In this document: one piece after another, positions 1 through 10,411 of the stretch | Position numbering within the stretch: position 1 is the stretch's first letter | Layout: every line of letters begins with the position of its first letter | Source of the DNA: Psococerastis gibbosa | Taxonomy: Eukaryota > Arthropoda > Insecta > Psocodea > Psocidae | Assembly: GCA_963971405.1 (NCBI GenBank) | Contig: OZ020489.1 | Span: 40,564,510-40,628,509 of the forward strand | Length of the DNA stretch: 64,000 bases | Reading direction: 5' to 3' | Translations under genes and position numbers: made by a program | Notes under the pieces: model-generated | Told to the model about the DNA's origin: nothing | Seen by the model: the letters and a program-made list of their open reading frames with translations, nothing else | The model's database searches: none

Positions 1-305
1 TAATATGCGTAAAACCTCACTAATTTGGGCCTGTTTATCAATTTAATTTTTTTCTCCGGTGGATCAAAGTCTTGGAGTCCTAAAGTCCCCCATCCCCCCG
101 AAATTTTGGGCATTTATGCCAATGGCTTTTTCTTTTTTTTAAAGCCTTTTTTAAAAGCAGCAACTTAGTATGGACAAGGCGTACAAGAGTCTAAGGTGTT
201 GCATAGTTAAAAATACTAAAACAAAGTTTCCTGAGGAGGTAAATCCAACAGTACAATTTCCTTCGTATTTGGGGGGGGGTCACCTCTCCCATTTGCCCCC
301 CCCCC
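1..305. other. Gene-free repeat debris with homopolymer tracts
   Basis: No coding region is visible. The first 110 bases carry the phrase 'atgcgtaaaacc' that recurs in the arrays near 8.9-9.6 kb and in the MITE at 26922-27138, so this is probably a fragment of the same repeat. Runs of G near 270 and C near 293-306 lead directly into the MITE that starts at 306. Confidence 0.5.
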
Positions 306-465
306 CAAGGACGGATACAGGGGGGTAGCTGCCCCCCCCCCCAAATTTGGTAAATCTATTGTAAATTAAGTTATTACGCTCTAATTTAGTCGATCCTACA
401 TAAGTTTTTCCTATTTTGACCCTCAGCTACCCCCCCCCCCCCAAAATGGGCTGGAACCGTCCCTG
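306..465. mobile_element. hAT-like MITE, GGACGGAT family, copy 1
   Basis: A short non-coding element bounded by inverted ends: CAAGGACGGATACAGG on the left, and the reverse complement of CAGGGACGGTTCCAGC on the right. Its interior has poly-C tracts and the phrase 'aaatctattgtaaatta', shared with the copies at 16596-16774 and 52213-52315. The flanking duplication reads cccccccc / ccccccca, which is consistent with an 8-bp hAT duplication but uninformative because it is low complexity. It has no coding capacity and would need a transposase from elsewhere. Confidence 0.6.
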
Positions 466-1184
466 CCCCCCCAGACTTTTTCAAAAATGGGCGCCCCTGT
501 ATCGAATGTCACCAAACACCTAAATTTCAGACCACATCTTCCAATTTTGCGGAACATCTCAAATATACCAAATAATGACGATTTTTTTTTTTAAATTTTC
601 ATTTTCGCGGTAATATCATAAAAATAAAAACTTGCGCTTTTATCTTGAAAATGGTTGTTATAAAAGTTTAAGAGGCATACTTTCTGCTTTTAAAGAGGCA
701 ATAAGTTCCATTAAGACTGCTGCCATTCCCCTTTTTCCGAATTTTAGTTTTCCTTGGGCCTTGAGGAGCTTTCGATTATGTCGTCTGCTTTTCGTGAATA
801 ATGCATAGGAAGCTTGTTTCGAGAGTTAGGCACAGTATTCTCCTTTAACAATGTCTTTTGCAAGTTTAAACAGTTTTGTAGCATGTTTAGGGTGTTAGTG
901 GGGTTAAGTATGCGTGGGGCCTGTGACGGCAACCTTTGCAGCTTGCCAATTACCATAGTAAGTCGTATTACCATACGGTATTCAGGTGCGTATTCAGTCC
1001 AGAGACGGGGGTAGATTCCGAGGCTAAAGACAAATTGCTTCCAGCTTAAAGTTATAAAGACAGAGAGAAGAAAGAAAATTCTCCTTGTTTTCTATATGAA
1101 CGAATTTTTGAACGAAACAAAATTTATTACAAATTTAACTTGCCAACGGCCTTACCAAGTTGAATCAAAGCAGAGCGTGTTTCA
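466..1184. other. Gene-free stretch, no recognisable element
   Basis: AT-rich sequence with short open frames on both strands that overlap each other and resemble nothing I recognise. I see no promoter, splice or repeat structure I can support. Confidence 0.4.
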
Positions 1185-1187
1185 AAC

Positions 1188-1757
1188 TTGAATGAATGAA
1201 TGAATAATTATATTGAAAAACACAGTACAATGCAATACATACAATTATAACTAAACTAAAAACACTTAGAATCTAACATTTAACTTAAGTAACTAACAAC
1301 AATAAAAAATAAAAATTTACAAAACGAAATAAAATTAGTCCATTGTAAGAAACAATCGGCCAAAATTATTTTACGTATTCCCCAGAAACTCATCAAGCGA
1401 ATAAAACACACCCTCCACCAGGTAAGTGTGTAATATTCGCCTGAACTCCGTAGCCTCCGAACGCAATCTCTTAATGTGGTCCGGTAACTGGTTGAACACC
1501 AACCTTCCCCTTATTAGAATAAAATTGTCGATGCCATGTCTTCGGGTTCGGGGAATGTGGAAGTCGACATCGGCCCACCGGGTTTCACGGCCCGATATTT
1601 CTCCCACTCTTGTAAAGTCGGCTTGTGCGAGGCAGTGCATTATGGCCGCTTCTATATACATGGAGGGAGCAGTAAGAATTTCGAGGCCTTTAAAGGCTTG
1701 CCTACCATGACTTGATAGTGTGCATAGCGTTGGCAGGGGAACATGATGGGACATGAT
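1188..1757 (-). pseudogene. LINE (CR1/Jockey-like) ORF2 C-terminus and 3' tail, 5'-truncated
   Basis: A 127-residue frame (1371-1754, minus) reads as the extreme C-terminus of a LINE ORF2 protein. It has a block like 'KILTAPSMYIEAA', then an arginine/histidine-rich 'TRRHG', then 'RLVFNQLPDHIK' and 'FRRILHTYL', in the order seen after the reverse transcriptase of CR1/L2/Jockey-type elements. Beyond the stop, the minus strand continues through an AT-rich 3' UTR to a short (ATTC)n run at about 1192-1204, a typical simple-repeat tail for such LINEs. Reverse transcriptase and endonuclease are absent, so this is a 5'-truncated dead copy. The family assignment rests on the motif pattern only. Confidence 0.7.
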
Positions 1758-2000
1758 AACGCGCTGAGACTATACCAGTCAGTCTAAGTGCATGGCGAGT
1801 CCTATTCACCTCTGAATTAATCGTGTGGCTTTACTATGTTCCTGAACTGGTTCGAAAGCCAATATAATCAGGAGGTCCACCTTGTCAGTCAACTCCCCTT
1901 CTCCCCGAGGTGAAAGAGTCTGCCCTTAGGGTGCCTCAAGTTAATAAACAGACTCACTCCCCCCGTCAGGCTGACAGGGTTACCTAAAGCAGAAATGCTG
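1758..2000 (+). repeat. Dispersed repeat Pa, plus-strand copy
   Basis: This non-coding block shares about 240 bases, in inverse orientation, with 5808-6080. Shared phrases include 'caggaggtccacc', 'agtctgcccttagggtgcc' and 'gtcaggctgacagggtt'. The central part ('ctaatcgtgtgac... caggaggtcc') is also related to SINE-like family P at 18607, 33083 and 60313. A tail-only fragment lies at 19487-19605. No termini or target duplication could be fixed. Confidence 0.65.
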
Positions 2001-2194
2001 AAATCAAGCGTTAGAAAATAACATTGACTTAAAAAGAAAATATCCTATTAAACTATCCAGTATAACTAAAAAACCATTTTCACACCCACGTATAAAGATT
2101 ACAGCTAATTAGGGATAATTAACTAAATAACTTTGGAAACCATGTTAGGGAGGGGGTGTGGGGATCTCATTTGGGGAAATAAACAGACCACTTT

Positions 2195-2325
2195 GCAATT
2201 TTGTTGTACCCAACTCAACAAACAAACGTTGCTACAATTGGACGAACGTTGTTACCAATTCAACAAAACGTTGTACCAATTTATCAAACATTGTTTCCAA
2301 TGTTGTTATGTTGTTACCTACTTAA
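2195..2325. repeat. Degenerate minisatellite, about 20-24 bp unit
   Basis: About five to six imperfect units follow one another. Each contains an 'aacgttgt' or 'acattgtt' core with 'accaattcaaca' between cores. Two short overlapping open frames here are by-products of the repeat and not genes. Confidence 0.6.
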
Positions 2326-3373
2326 CAGACTTATACGGCACTGCCTTATGGTACTCCCCCCCCCCCCGGGGACCTCAAATGACGCCCATGGACCCTGCCA
2401 TCTGAGTCCCCTTACTTTAATAATGGATGGTTTTTGGTTTAGGGCTTCTAGTTGTTATGTACTCCCTTACACTTCAGATGGTTATAAGCGCCTCAGTAGC
2501 GACTAATAGACACAAAATTACAGCCTCCACCTCTGTTTACTAACAAAGTCGTTTTCCGAAGCAATAACATTAAATAGGCCAGGCTCCTCTCTTATGAACG
2601 ATTCGGCGGGAGGTTTACCTAGCCGATCTCAACTTGGGGGGAGGGGGGCAGACCATTTGATTGAACGGAGGTGAGAGCCGGGGAAAGACGGAACATGCCT
2701 GCAGGAATATAAATTGGGCAGTGCTAAATCAAGCGGGCCGTACCGCCAAGCGGGGAAGAGCTGTCTATAGCTAACAAACAAATGGCTCACATCACTGCCT
2801 TAGAATATCTAGACCTAGGGCAACTCTTAATTCGAGCCGTGCCAAGGCCGTAACCATGGGGTGGGGGGTTCTGCCAGTTTTTACTCCCCTCTCGAATAGA
2901 AATATTTTCTGCCCAAAATGCCCCCACAACCTCCAAAATTTCGCACCCTTATTTTTAAAAAATTCCCCCGGGTGACTGCCGAAGTGGAGTCTTTTCAGTC
3001 TTGGAGTGTAAAAATGTGTTACATTAAATCCTCACTTTAACATGTTACATTGTTGTGCTGACAATTGTCCTCATCATAATGATTCACTCTGGACAGCTAG
3101 GTCTAAAGGTAATACGCTTGGGTACCACTGTAGCTATAGCCTGCTGTCACCAATTGTGCGTCATTGTTAGCCAATCAGAGCACTAGTTACAGGTCTCTTA
3201 GATTACTGATGGAAAGGCTCCCTTAAGTGATAAAAGACTTGTAACAACGACTTATTAGGCAATTCGGAGAGAACACCACAAGAAGGAGTGGAAGAGTGCG
3301 AACAGCTATGCTATTAGGGTAAGTGTTCAGTTTCTGTCGTATTATATTGCATATACGAATTAATTAAGTTTTT
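2326..3373. other. Gene-free stretch with a 150-bp-array relative
   Basis: A poly-C run lies at 2355-2369. At about 2717-2820 there is a unit ('gtgctaaatcaagcgg...accgccaagcggggaagagctg') related to the 150-bp tandem units at 3890-4250. At 2850-2960 there is a GC-rich fragment ending in 'cccccgggtgac', like the decayed arrays near 9 kb. No gene is supported. Confidence 0.45.
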
Positions 3374-3588
3374 AAATAAATAAATAAATAAATAAGGACT
3401 TTTTATTGTTTCTATTACTAAGCCAACCTGGCGGAGTTAGGGCTATAAAGCCCTCTCTTACACTCAACAAGGAAGGCCCGGGACCGCCTGCTTTACATGC
3501 CCTCCGAAGCATGGCCAGAAAATGTAGCAAGTGTTGAACCTCTCGGGTGAAAGTCGGAGTTCGTAACACTACTCTACATGTCCTGATA
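3374..3588 (-). mobile_element. tRNA-derived SINE family S1, copy 1
   Basis: Minus-strand SINE. The head (right side) resembles a tRNA pseudogene with a degraded B-box. The body contains the family phrases 'ggccatgcttcggagggcatg', 'gtcccgggccttcct' and 'gagtgtaagagagggctttatag', and the 3' end is an (ATTT)n run at the left. It is non-autonomous and would be copied by LINE machinery. Eight more copies lie in this window. Confidence 0.85.
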
Positions 3589-3889
3589 TTTTATCCCTTT
3601 TTATCCCTTTTTTATTGTGTGAGTCTCCTACATGGTCAGATAAATTACAACAACGTTAAACCCTTCTTTTGTTAGTTATGTATATGAATTACCTGCTAAC
3701 AAAATGCGTAACCCCCAGTATTTCAGGTCTATTTATTCGTATGTTAATCTAGCCAGCTAGCCTAACTGCGGTCAAAATTAGTTATATCCCACTGTTTAGC
3801 GCCTGTTTTATAAAAAAAAAACAATTCCCGAGCCCCCTTTTGCGTGAGCACACATAACTTTATATTTTAATTTTAATTTTGCTATAGGT

Positions 3890-4255
3890 CTAGGCAATGT
3901 ACCGCGAAGTGGGGAAGAACTGATCATAAATAAAAAATGGCGAGATTTATAGCTATTGAACATCTAGAACTGGAGTTCAATTGACATAATTTTTTGATTT
4001 CTTTCAGCCTAAGCATTCTACGGCAGTAATAGTGTTAAATCAAGCGTAGTACTGCGAAGTGGGGAAGGGCTGACCATAAATAAAAATTGGCGAGATTTAT
4101 AGCTATTGAACATCTAGAACTAGAGTTCAATGAACATAATTTTTTGATTCCTTTCAGTCTAGGTATTCTAGGGCAGTGATAGTGTTAAATCAAGCGCGGA
4201 ACCGCGAAGTAGGAAGCTGTCTATAGCTACAAAACAAATGGCTCGTCCCTCCCAT
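3890..4255. repeat. 150-bp tandem repeat, about 2.3 units
   Basis: The phrase 'accgcgaagtggggaag' starts at 3901 and recurs as 'actgcgaagtggggaag' at 4051 and 'accgcgaagtaggaag' at 4201, so the period is exactly 150 bp. The first two units are close copies throughout, including 'ggcgagatttatagctattg'; the third diverges after about 45 bases. A fourth relative lies apart at about 2717-2820. Confidence 0.85.
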
Positions 4256-5364
4256 AGAGATGTGCGAATTTCTCTTTTATCGGATGGACTTTGCGGAAAG
4301 CATCTAACTGTTTTACTGGGGTCATTCATTTTTAATGAAAGATTTTGCGTCATAGAAGGTTTTTAAATTTATCCAGCTAGTAATTTTGATTTTAATGTGG
4401 GTATTATTATTATTTTTTTTTTTTCAATCTTTTGGGAATTTTTTATTTTAATTTTGTACTTGTCTTCTATTTGCAAATTTTTCCCTGGGGGAGACCGCCC
4501 CCCCAACTTGGGTTACACGCAATATTATTTCTATACCATCTAAACCGTCGCAATGGTTACATTACGATTTAGTCCACTTACCACCAAAATATTATGTGCC
4601 TGTATCCGCACCAAATCTAAATTCGCCAATAAATTGACGTATGACGTGTCTATGCTATCATTTGCACGAGTAACACTAGGTGAGTTCTCATGAGAAAAAT
4701 TTACACTAGATAGGATTACAGTTCCCACAGCCAAGGCCGTGCCCAGGTTTCGACTTCGGGGGGGGGGGGTCCAAAAAAAATTTTTACGTAATTTATTAAT
4801 GAATTAATGGATAAATTCTCGGAATTCACGGAAAAAAACCTGCCCATGCCCTAGATGTGCAGGCTTATTGCCTAGCCCCTCTCCTATACTTGGGGCTGCC
4901 ATATTGGATTATGGCTCACTTTTCCACGATTTTATACGTGCCAGAGAATTAATTCCCTTGTGGTTGACTACGTTTGATCATCAATTAACAATATAATTAA
5001 ACGAAAATAACAGTTCCGTGGAGTTACTCGTCCCTTGGGCGACTTTGCTTCCATCGCTTGGTTGAATTAATGTAAAACATTTCATGGAAATATTCTGTAA
5101 CAACACATACAATTTGCCTTGCTGAAGAATATTGGCCTACAGGGCATTAATAATATTAAATTTGTTATCAAAGCATGAGTAATTTTGTAAATTTCTGTTT
5201 TTTTTTTTAAATCCTTTGTATTAGCTATTCTGCATTAAAAGAGGACGCTTACCTTATAGCAAGTAAAATGTGCAGATTGGGCCCAACCAATCGAAACTTT
5301 GGGATTTGACATAATTTCTCTGTAAATTTCTATTACGAAAGAGGTTAATTACAAACATGTTGTT
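4256..5364. other. Gene-free stretch with an hAT-MITE fragment
   Basis: At 4732 the left end CAAGGCCGTGCCCAG of the MITE at 10412-10579 recurs, followed by a poly-G run and 'ccaaaaaaaatttttacgtaatttattaatgaattaatggat', but no matching right end is present. The fragment therefore seems broken near 4855. The rest is AT-rich with no supported gene. Confidence 0.5.
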
Positions 5365-5522
5365 GTGAGCCGACCATGGCGATTGCTATTAACTTACTCC
5401 TGGGGTTAAAATGTAAACCAACAAATTTTGAATAGCACTTTCCATTGTAAAATTATCTTGTTTACATTTTTAATACCAGAGTATTATATTAACCCCGGTA
5501 TTAAAATCGCCATGATCAGCTG
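5365..5522. mobile_element. Palindromic MITE family M2, copy a
   Basis: A short inverted-repeat element. The left end 'gaccatggcgatt' matches the complement of the right end 'aatcgccatgatc'. The centre carries the family core 'caaattttgaatagcactttcca' and 'ttatcttgtttaca'. It abuts copy b head to head. Confidence 0.75.
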
Positions 5523-5711
5523 CAGTCTGATCGAGGCGATTATAATATTATATATTATTATATATATATTATTATATTATAATATAGGATTTTAACTGTA
5601 AACAAACAAATTTTGAATAGCACTTTCCATTATAAAACTATCTTGTTTACATTTTTATTACCAGGGGATTACATAAATGCCGGTATTATAATCGCCTCGA
5701 TCAGGCTGCAG
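5521..5711. mobile_element. Palindromic MITE family M2, copy b
   Basis: Inverted ends TGCAGTCTGATCGAGGCG (left) and CGCCTCGATCAGGCTGCA (right) enclose the same core as the other M2 copies. A 45-bp AT-only insertion of 'tatatta' type at about 5540-5587 interrupts the left arm. There is no coding capacity and no clear target duplication. Confidence 0.8.
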
Positions 5712-5807
5712 GCGCCTGACCTGAAACTAGTCGGGCTAAATTCTAATTGAGAATATCCCACAGTAACTTAGCGACAGTAACAAATATATATATATGCCTA
5801 CAAAGTT

Positions 5808-6080
5808 TGTTTGTTTTCTAATGCCTGCTTTCAGCATTTCTGTTTTAAGCAACCCTGTCAGCTTGGCAGGAGGAGTGAGTTTGTTTATTAACTTCAGGCA
5901 CCCTAAGGGCAGACTCAATCACCTCGAGGAGATGGGGAGTTGACTGACAGGGTGGACCTCCGGAATATAGTGGATTCCGCATCACTTGGGGAACATAGCA
6001 ATGTCACACGATTAATTCGGAGGTGACCAGAACTCGACAAGTACTTAGACTGACTGGTATAGTCTCAGCACGTTATTATC
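5808..6080 (-). repeat. Dispersed repeat Pa, minus-strand copy
   Basis: Reverse-complement relative of 1758-2000, sharing 'aaccctgtcagcttggcag', 'gcaccctaagggcagactc', 'tggacctcc' and 'cacacgattaattcggaggtga'. Together the two copies form a widely spaced inverted pair around 4 kb of other repeats. This may be chance, since the family is dispersed. Confidence 0.65.
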
Positions 6081-6143
6081 ATGTCTACAAAGTACAAACC
6101 TTACCAATAATACCACCAAAAACGTTGTTTATTCCGTCACTTA

Positions 6144-6396
6144 GGCGGGGTGGCCACCGACCTCTCATTGCAGAATGTAAATGACTTTGACGGAAATTTT
6201 TGTTTTACTCTATGCCATAGTTAAAATTGATCAATGATCATAGAGTAAAATCACAAACAAACAAATTAAAATTAAAAAATGGCGTCATGGCACATGTTAA
6301 GTACATACATTTTAATAGATTTCTATAAAGAGAATAATTCAAATCTCCGTCAATGTCATTTGCATTCTGCAAAGAGAGGTCGGTGGAAACCCCGCC
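6144..6396. mobile_element. Harbinger/Tourist-like MITE, inner type only
   Basis: Terminal inverted repeats GGCGGGGTGGCCACCGACCT and the complement of AGGTCGGTGGAAACCCCGCC bound a 253-bp palindromic element. It is flanked by TTA (6141-6143) and TTA (6397-6399). A 3-bp TWA duplication with GC-rich ends is the signature of PIF/Harbinger elements. The interior holds the family core with 'atgatcattgatcaa' symmetry and 'atggcgtcatgg'. There is no coding capacity. This stand-alone copy shows that the inner module of the nested versions at 12168, 40986, 48811 and 61273 can exist alone. Confidence 0.8.
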
Positions 6397-6399
6397 TTA

Positions 6400-6844
6400 C
6401 GAATTCAGTTTCAATTATTGATTCCAAACATGTTGCTGACCGGAAACCAGTCGGTATAAATACAAATTGAGACTGCCAGCTGCTAATCCGGCTGCAGCAG
6501 GAGGCATTCATCAGGCAATTAATCCAAAATCGATAGTGCCGATAAGGCAGTGGAGACTATTAGCTGACACAATTCATGTGGGTATATGTGGCCTTTGTTT
6601 CCCATAATGGCACCTCCGCCCGTTTGATCCCAGTGGGGGGTTTGCCAATTATTGCTGCAATCAGCGTGACCAGCTCTTTTTTCACTCAATTTCCTCTTTA
6701 TCCGATTGCTGAATAACACTCTCTTTCCAGTAGGAATTAAACAAAAGCTAAAATTATTGGACGGGTACCACAGTTCATTGGATACAATACAATAAGAACC
6801 GGTACGAGTGAACCTGTACTTGCTTTCATATTTAGCATTAGTAT
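6400..6844. other. Gene-free flank downstream of the Gag-like gene
   Basis: This is the 3' side of the minus-strand Gag gene. I see no protease, integrase or reverse transcriptase frame and no LTR-like end. Near 6795-6822 the phrase 'agaaccggtacgagtgaacctg' resembles the outer edge of family F elements (for example 44375-44400). Confidence 0.45.
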
Positions 6845-8143
6845 TTAGTATAGGTATTCTTTACACATGCCACTCTCGTCCGGTCGACTGCATATGGCAG
6901 ACTCCAGTACTGTCTGTGGACAATATTTGGCTATGTGTCCAAAAGAATTACATTTAAAACATTTAGGACCATCAGCCTTGTACGGACATTCCGTCGATTT
7001 ATGACCCTTATTGCCACAATTAAAACAATGCTCGGGTCTTTCCCCATTCTTGTTGACGTGACTGTCTTCCCGCCTCTTCACAGGTTTAACATCCGGAGGT
7101 TTCACCACCTTTCGGCTTTTCGTAGCCAAAATATCATAGTCTTTCAGCTTGTCACGAAACGAAGTGAGCGTCTTAGCGCCGTATAACATCACCTTACCAC
7201 CATAATCGTCCGTCATGCCATCGATCACATATTGCATTAAATCACCATCATGGAGTGACCCCGACTTTGCAATTTTCTTCATCTCCAGAAAATACTCAAC
7301 GGCTGATTCCGATTTTTGCTTTTTTCGCTCTTTCATACACTCATGGAGGCGCATACTGCTCGTGTGCGTTTTAAACTCCATTAACAGAATTCTTTTCAGT
7401 TGAGGCCACGTTTTTATACCTCGTTCACTCTCAATCAATAGCTTGGCGACGCCTCTTAATGATTTTTTAGCAAACACAAACGTTTGAAGTGAGTCCCAAT
7501 GCATAGTAGTCGCCATTTCTTCAAACTCTTCAACCCAACTTTCGACGGTAATCCTATCTGAACCGTCAAATAGGCGAATACTATCTTGGACGTCATGGAA
7601 TGAAACGCCAATACGGCTAGCCAATGAGGTGAGGAGCTGTATCGCGTCTTCGTTAGCTCTTTTAGGAATTGTCTTGGCAGAAATTGCATCTTTAGTATCG
7701 TCTTCATCATGATCACCGTCGTCTTCGTCTTTGTCGTGGTCATCGTCTTCATGATCACCGTCGTCTTCATCGTCTTCGTCTTTATCCTCCGGAACGTATG
7801 TACCCACATTATTGAGAAGTACCATCAACCGATCAGCTATCTCATCTTTCCTACCTTCAAAACTGATGCCCAACAAAATGCAAAAAGCCACAAGGTCACA
7901 CTTTTTCATCTCAAGCAGCTCTGCCTTTTTGTCCTGCAGCTGTTGTGTCTCATATTCAAATCCAGAAAACGCCAATATTTCAGCTTTATTAAACGCTTGA
8001 TCATTATATAAGAATTCAAAAAACTGCTTCAAAGTCTTTGTCTTTGTGTATAGAACAGCTTTTTTAATACTCCTTACATCCCCCAGGCACGCCATCATTA
8101 AAAAAAAATTTGATGAAGAATATGATAGGAGACGCCACTGCAA
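6845..8143 (-). CDS. DEK-like SAP region fused to retrotransposon Gag with two zinc knuckles
   Basis: A 432-residue open frame. Residues about 22-112 look like the SAP-containing region of the chromatin protein DEK: a 'FLYN' block (44-47), 'FSGFEYE' (59-65), a lysine-rich turn, then the SAP-type helix-turn-helix 'LVAFCILLGI...GRKDEIADRL'. An acidic Asp/Glu tract follows at 119-149, as in DEK. Residues about 185-345 read as a Gag capsid-type domain ('FDGSDRITVESWVEEFEEMA', then 'VEYFLEMKKIA'). Two CCHC knuckles follow: C373-C376-H381-C386 and C395-C398-H403-C408, normally RNA-binding in Gag. The likely start is one of the paired methionines at residues 16-17 (about 8096-8098), because DEK similarity begins just after. 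There is no pol or LTR beside it, so it is either a gag-only relic or a domesticated gene. The frame is intact. The Gag call is firm; the DEK assignment is from recalled family pattern. Confidence 0.8.
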   Translation of the reverse strand: MQWRLLSYSSSNFFLMMACLGDVRSIKKAVLYTKTKTLKQFFEFLYNDQAFNKAEILAFSGFEYETQQLQDKKAELLEMKKCDLVAFCILLGISFEGRKDEIADRLMVLLNNVGTYVPEDKDEDDEDDGDHEDDDHDKDEDDGDHDEDDTKDAISAKTIPKRANEDAIQLLTSLASRIGVSFHDVQDSIRLFDGSDRITVESWVEEFEEMATTMHWDSLQTFVFAKKSLRGVAKLLIESERGIKTWPQLKRILLMEFKTHTSSMRLHECMKERKKQKSESAVEYFLEMKKIAKSGSLHDGDLMQYVIDGMTDDYGGKVMLYGAKTLTSFRDKLKDYDILATKSRKVVKPPDVKPVKRREDSHVNKNGERPEHCFNCGNKGHKSTECPYKADGPKCFKCNSFGHIAKYCPQTVLESAICSRPDESGMCKEYLY

Positions 8144-8670
8144 CTAACTTACGCCCTTATTACACGAACCACCGTACTCTGCCTGCTGCTATAACATGAC
8201 AGCGCCATTATATCGTCCCAGTCACAAGTTCTACTCACATGCCTGGATGCCTCCACAGCACACAATTCACTTCCCCGATACACCACACATCCCGGACGAG
8301 CCCCCAAATATAGGGAGATGAATTGTATTAAATACACGATACGCCCCGATTACATAGTTAAACATTTATTTGATTTAAGAAACATTACAAAAAGAAGAAC
8401 CATTCCAAGCTTCAACCAGTGTTGCCGGACGTGTCATATGAAATATCACGCCACTGACGTTCAAAATTCACGACATATCACGCAAGCAACTAATCGGCTA
8501 ATATATATGCATATTAATATAATATATACATATAATATATAATTTATATTAAATTTTTTAATATGGTAACTAAAAAATATGTCATTTGTTTTGCTAATTT
8601 TATCTAACAACTTCTATGCTTAGCTTGTAGTGGGGCTGAAAAATCTGTGTGAATTATTTTTCTTACTTCC
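8144..8670. other. Gene-free upstream flank of the Gag-like gene
   Basis: This lies 5' of the minus-strand Gag frame. No direct repeat matching the downstream side is visible, so no LTR is supported. The segment 8500-8560 is almost purely A and T ('atatatgcatattaatataatatat'). Confidence 0.4.
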
Positions 8671-9630
8671 AGTGGCGTAACGATAGTTTTTCGAGGGTGG
8701 CGGTGTTTAATTTGCCCCCCCCCCCATTTTCATGATAGTGTAGAATAAGGGGAAAACCGTTCTCAAGGACTTTCGCAGCATTTAAATTAATGAAATTACT
8801 GTCCGTCGCACAGGGGCCCGGGGGTTCGGGAGACGTGAACCGGGGCCCCCCAAGGGTCGTAATGAATATAAATACAAGCAAGGGGGGCCCGGGTCAAAAT
8901 TTTTGAAAAATAAGCCTGAAATGATGGGGTTTTACGCAATTTGATAGGAGTAATGTTTCGATTTTTACAGGCGATGTAGATAGGCTACATACGAACGAGT
9001 GAGTCTGGGGGTCTCCCCCGGGTGAAGATTTTTGTAAAATACCTGAAATACGGGGTTTTACGCATCTTGCCAAAAATGTTTAGATTTTGTAGATAACGAC
9101 TTTATTAAGTTGTTACGTTTTGATGATTTTACAGACAATGAATATAATTACGAGCAAGGGGGGCCGGGGGTCTCCCCCGGGTGAAATTTTTTTAAAAATA
9201 GGGCTGAAATGGTAAGGGTTTTACGCATTTTGATAGGACTATTGTTTCAATTGTACGGACGATGAATATAACTACATACAAGGGGGATCGGGGGTCTCCC
9301 CCGGGTGATTTTTTTTTTTTTTTTTGAAAAATAGGTCTGAAACAGTGGGGTTTTAGGCATTTTGATAGGTTAACGCTTAGATTTTACAGGCAATGAATCC
9401 AATTACGAGCAAATTCTTGAAAGATGAGCATGAAATGGTGGGGTTTCATGCATTTTGATAGGAGTAACGTTTCGATGTTTACAGGCGATGAACATAGGCT
9501 AATTCCAAACGAGGGGGTCCAGGGGTCTCCCCCGGGAGAAGACGTTTGTTCAATAGACCTGAAATACGGGGTTTTACGCATCTTGCCAAAAATGTTTAGA
9601 TTTTTCAGATGAGCACTTTATTATGTTATT
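8671..9630. repeat. Decayed tandem array with 'gggggtctcccccggg' cores
   Basis: The left edge 'cagtggcgtaacgat' resembles an hAT-type terminus, but no matching right end was found. From 8861 on, about six imperfect units repeat the order 'aatataattacgagcaagggggg', 'gggggtctcccccggg', 'tgaaatttttgaaaaatag', 'ctgaaatggtggggttttacgcat' and 'ttgataggagtaatgtttcgat'. Spacing is irregular (about 100-160 bp) and one unit lacks its GC core. Each core is nearly self-complementary. The reverse complement of one unit fills the MITE at 26922-27138. Confidence 0.65.
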
Positions 9631-10411
9631 ACTTTTTAAATAATTCGGCCCAAAATATTGACTTCCTATAAAATCTTGGGGTTTTAAGGCTTTAAGTGGT
9701 CGCCTTATTCGCTTGAACAAAAGAGTTCAACCTCTTTTGAGACATTGTGGTTCGTAAATAAGTAGTTTTTTTTTATTAATTTTCAATCAGAAAAAGACCT
9801 CTCACACGTGGCATTTCTTTGTTCTATAATATGCATGTTTGTTATCTTTTTCGATTTTGCGCCCATGTGGCGCAGAGGCAGACAAATATGAAATAATGAG
9901 CAAATCACAATGGCCGCCCGCCGGCCGAGTAGATTTGGAATATGATTTTTGGAGTTGTGTTGGGGTCTTGGCACTTGTGGTCTGTGGTCCTAGATCAGGT
10001 AAGGTAAACAGCATTTTTCGGCATTTTTTTTTTTTAAAGTTTTCATTTTTCCATGGTTTTAATTTTTTTATTATTTTATTGGTTTAAATTTCAATATTTT
10101 TATTTAATTATAAAATCAATTTTGTCTAAAATACACGCACTTTACACGCACATCACGCAAGCTCTGAAAATACACGCATTTCGTGATTTTTCACGCAAAA
10201 CGGCAACCCTGGCTTCAACACACCCGAGACTGTCCTGCGCATGCGCCACATCCAGTGGCGCACGACACTCTTACATACCCTACAATAGGTACCGAGATAG
10301 ATAATATGAGTAGTTCCACGGTAAACCATTGTCCAAGGGTTGAATATTGACTTTCCCTATCCAAAAGCACTGAATTGTTCGATGAGCATATGCAAGTATA
10401 TATAGTATATA
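9631..10411. other. Gene-free AT-rich stretch
   Basis: No supported gene or element. Poly-T runs and 'cacgca' phrases occur around 10130-10195. The last 8 bases (10404-10411, agtatata) are the left target duplication of the next element. Confidence 0.4.

Noticed and set aside
1426-1710. Plus-strand frame over the LINE C-terminus
   Set aside because: The minus strand carries the recognisable LINE pattern; the plus frame is its shadow.
5800-5918. Short frame over repeat Pa as a small protein
   Set aside because: The corresponding copy at 1758-2000 does not keep the frame.
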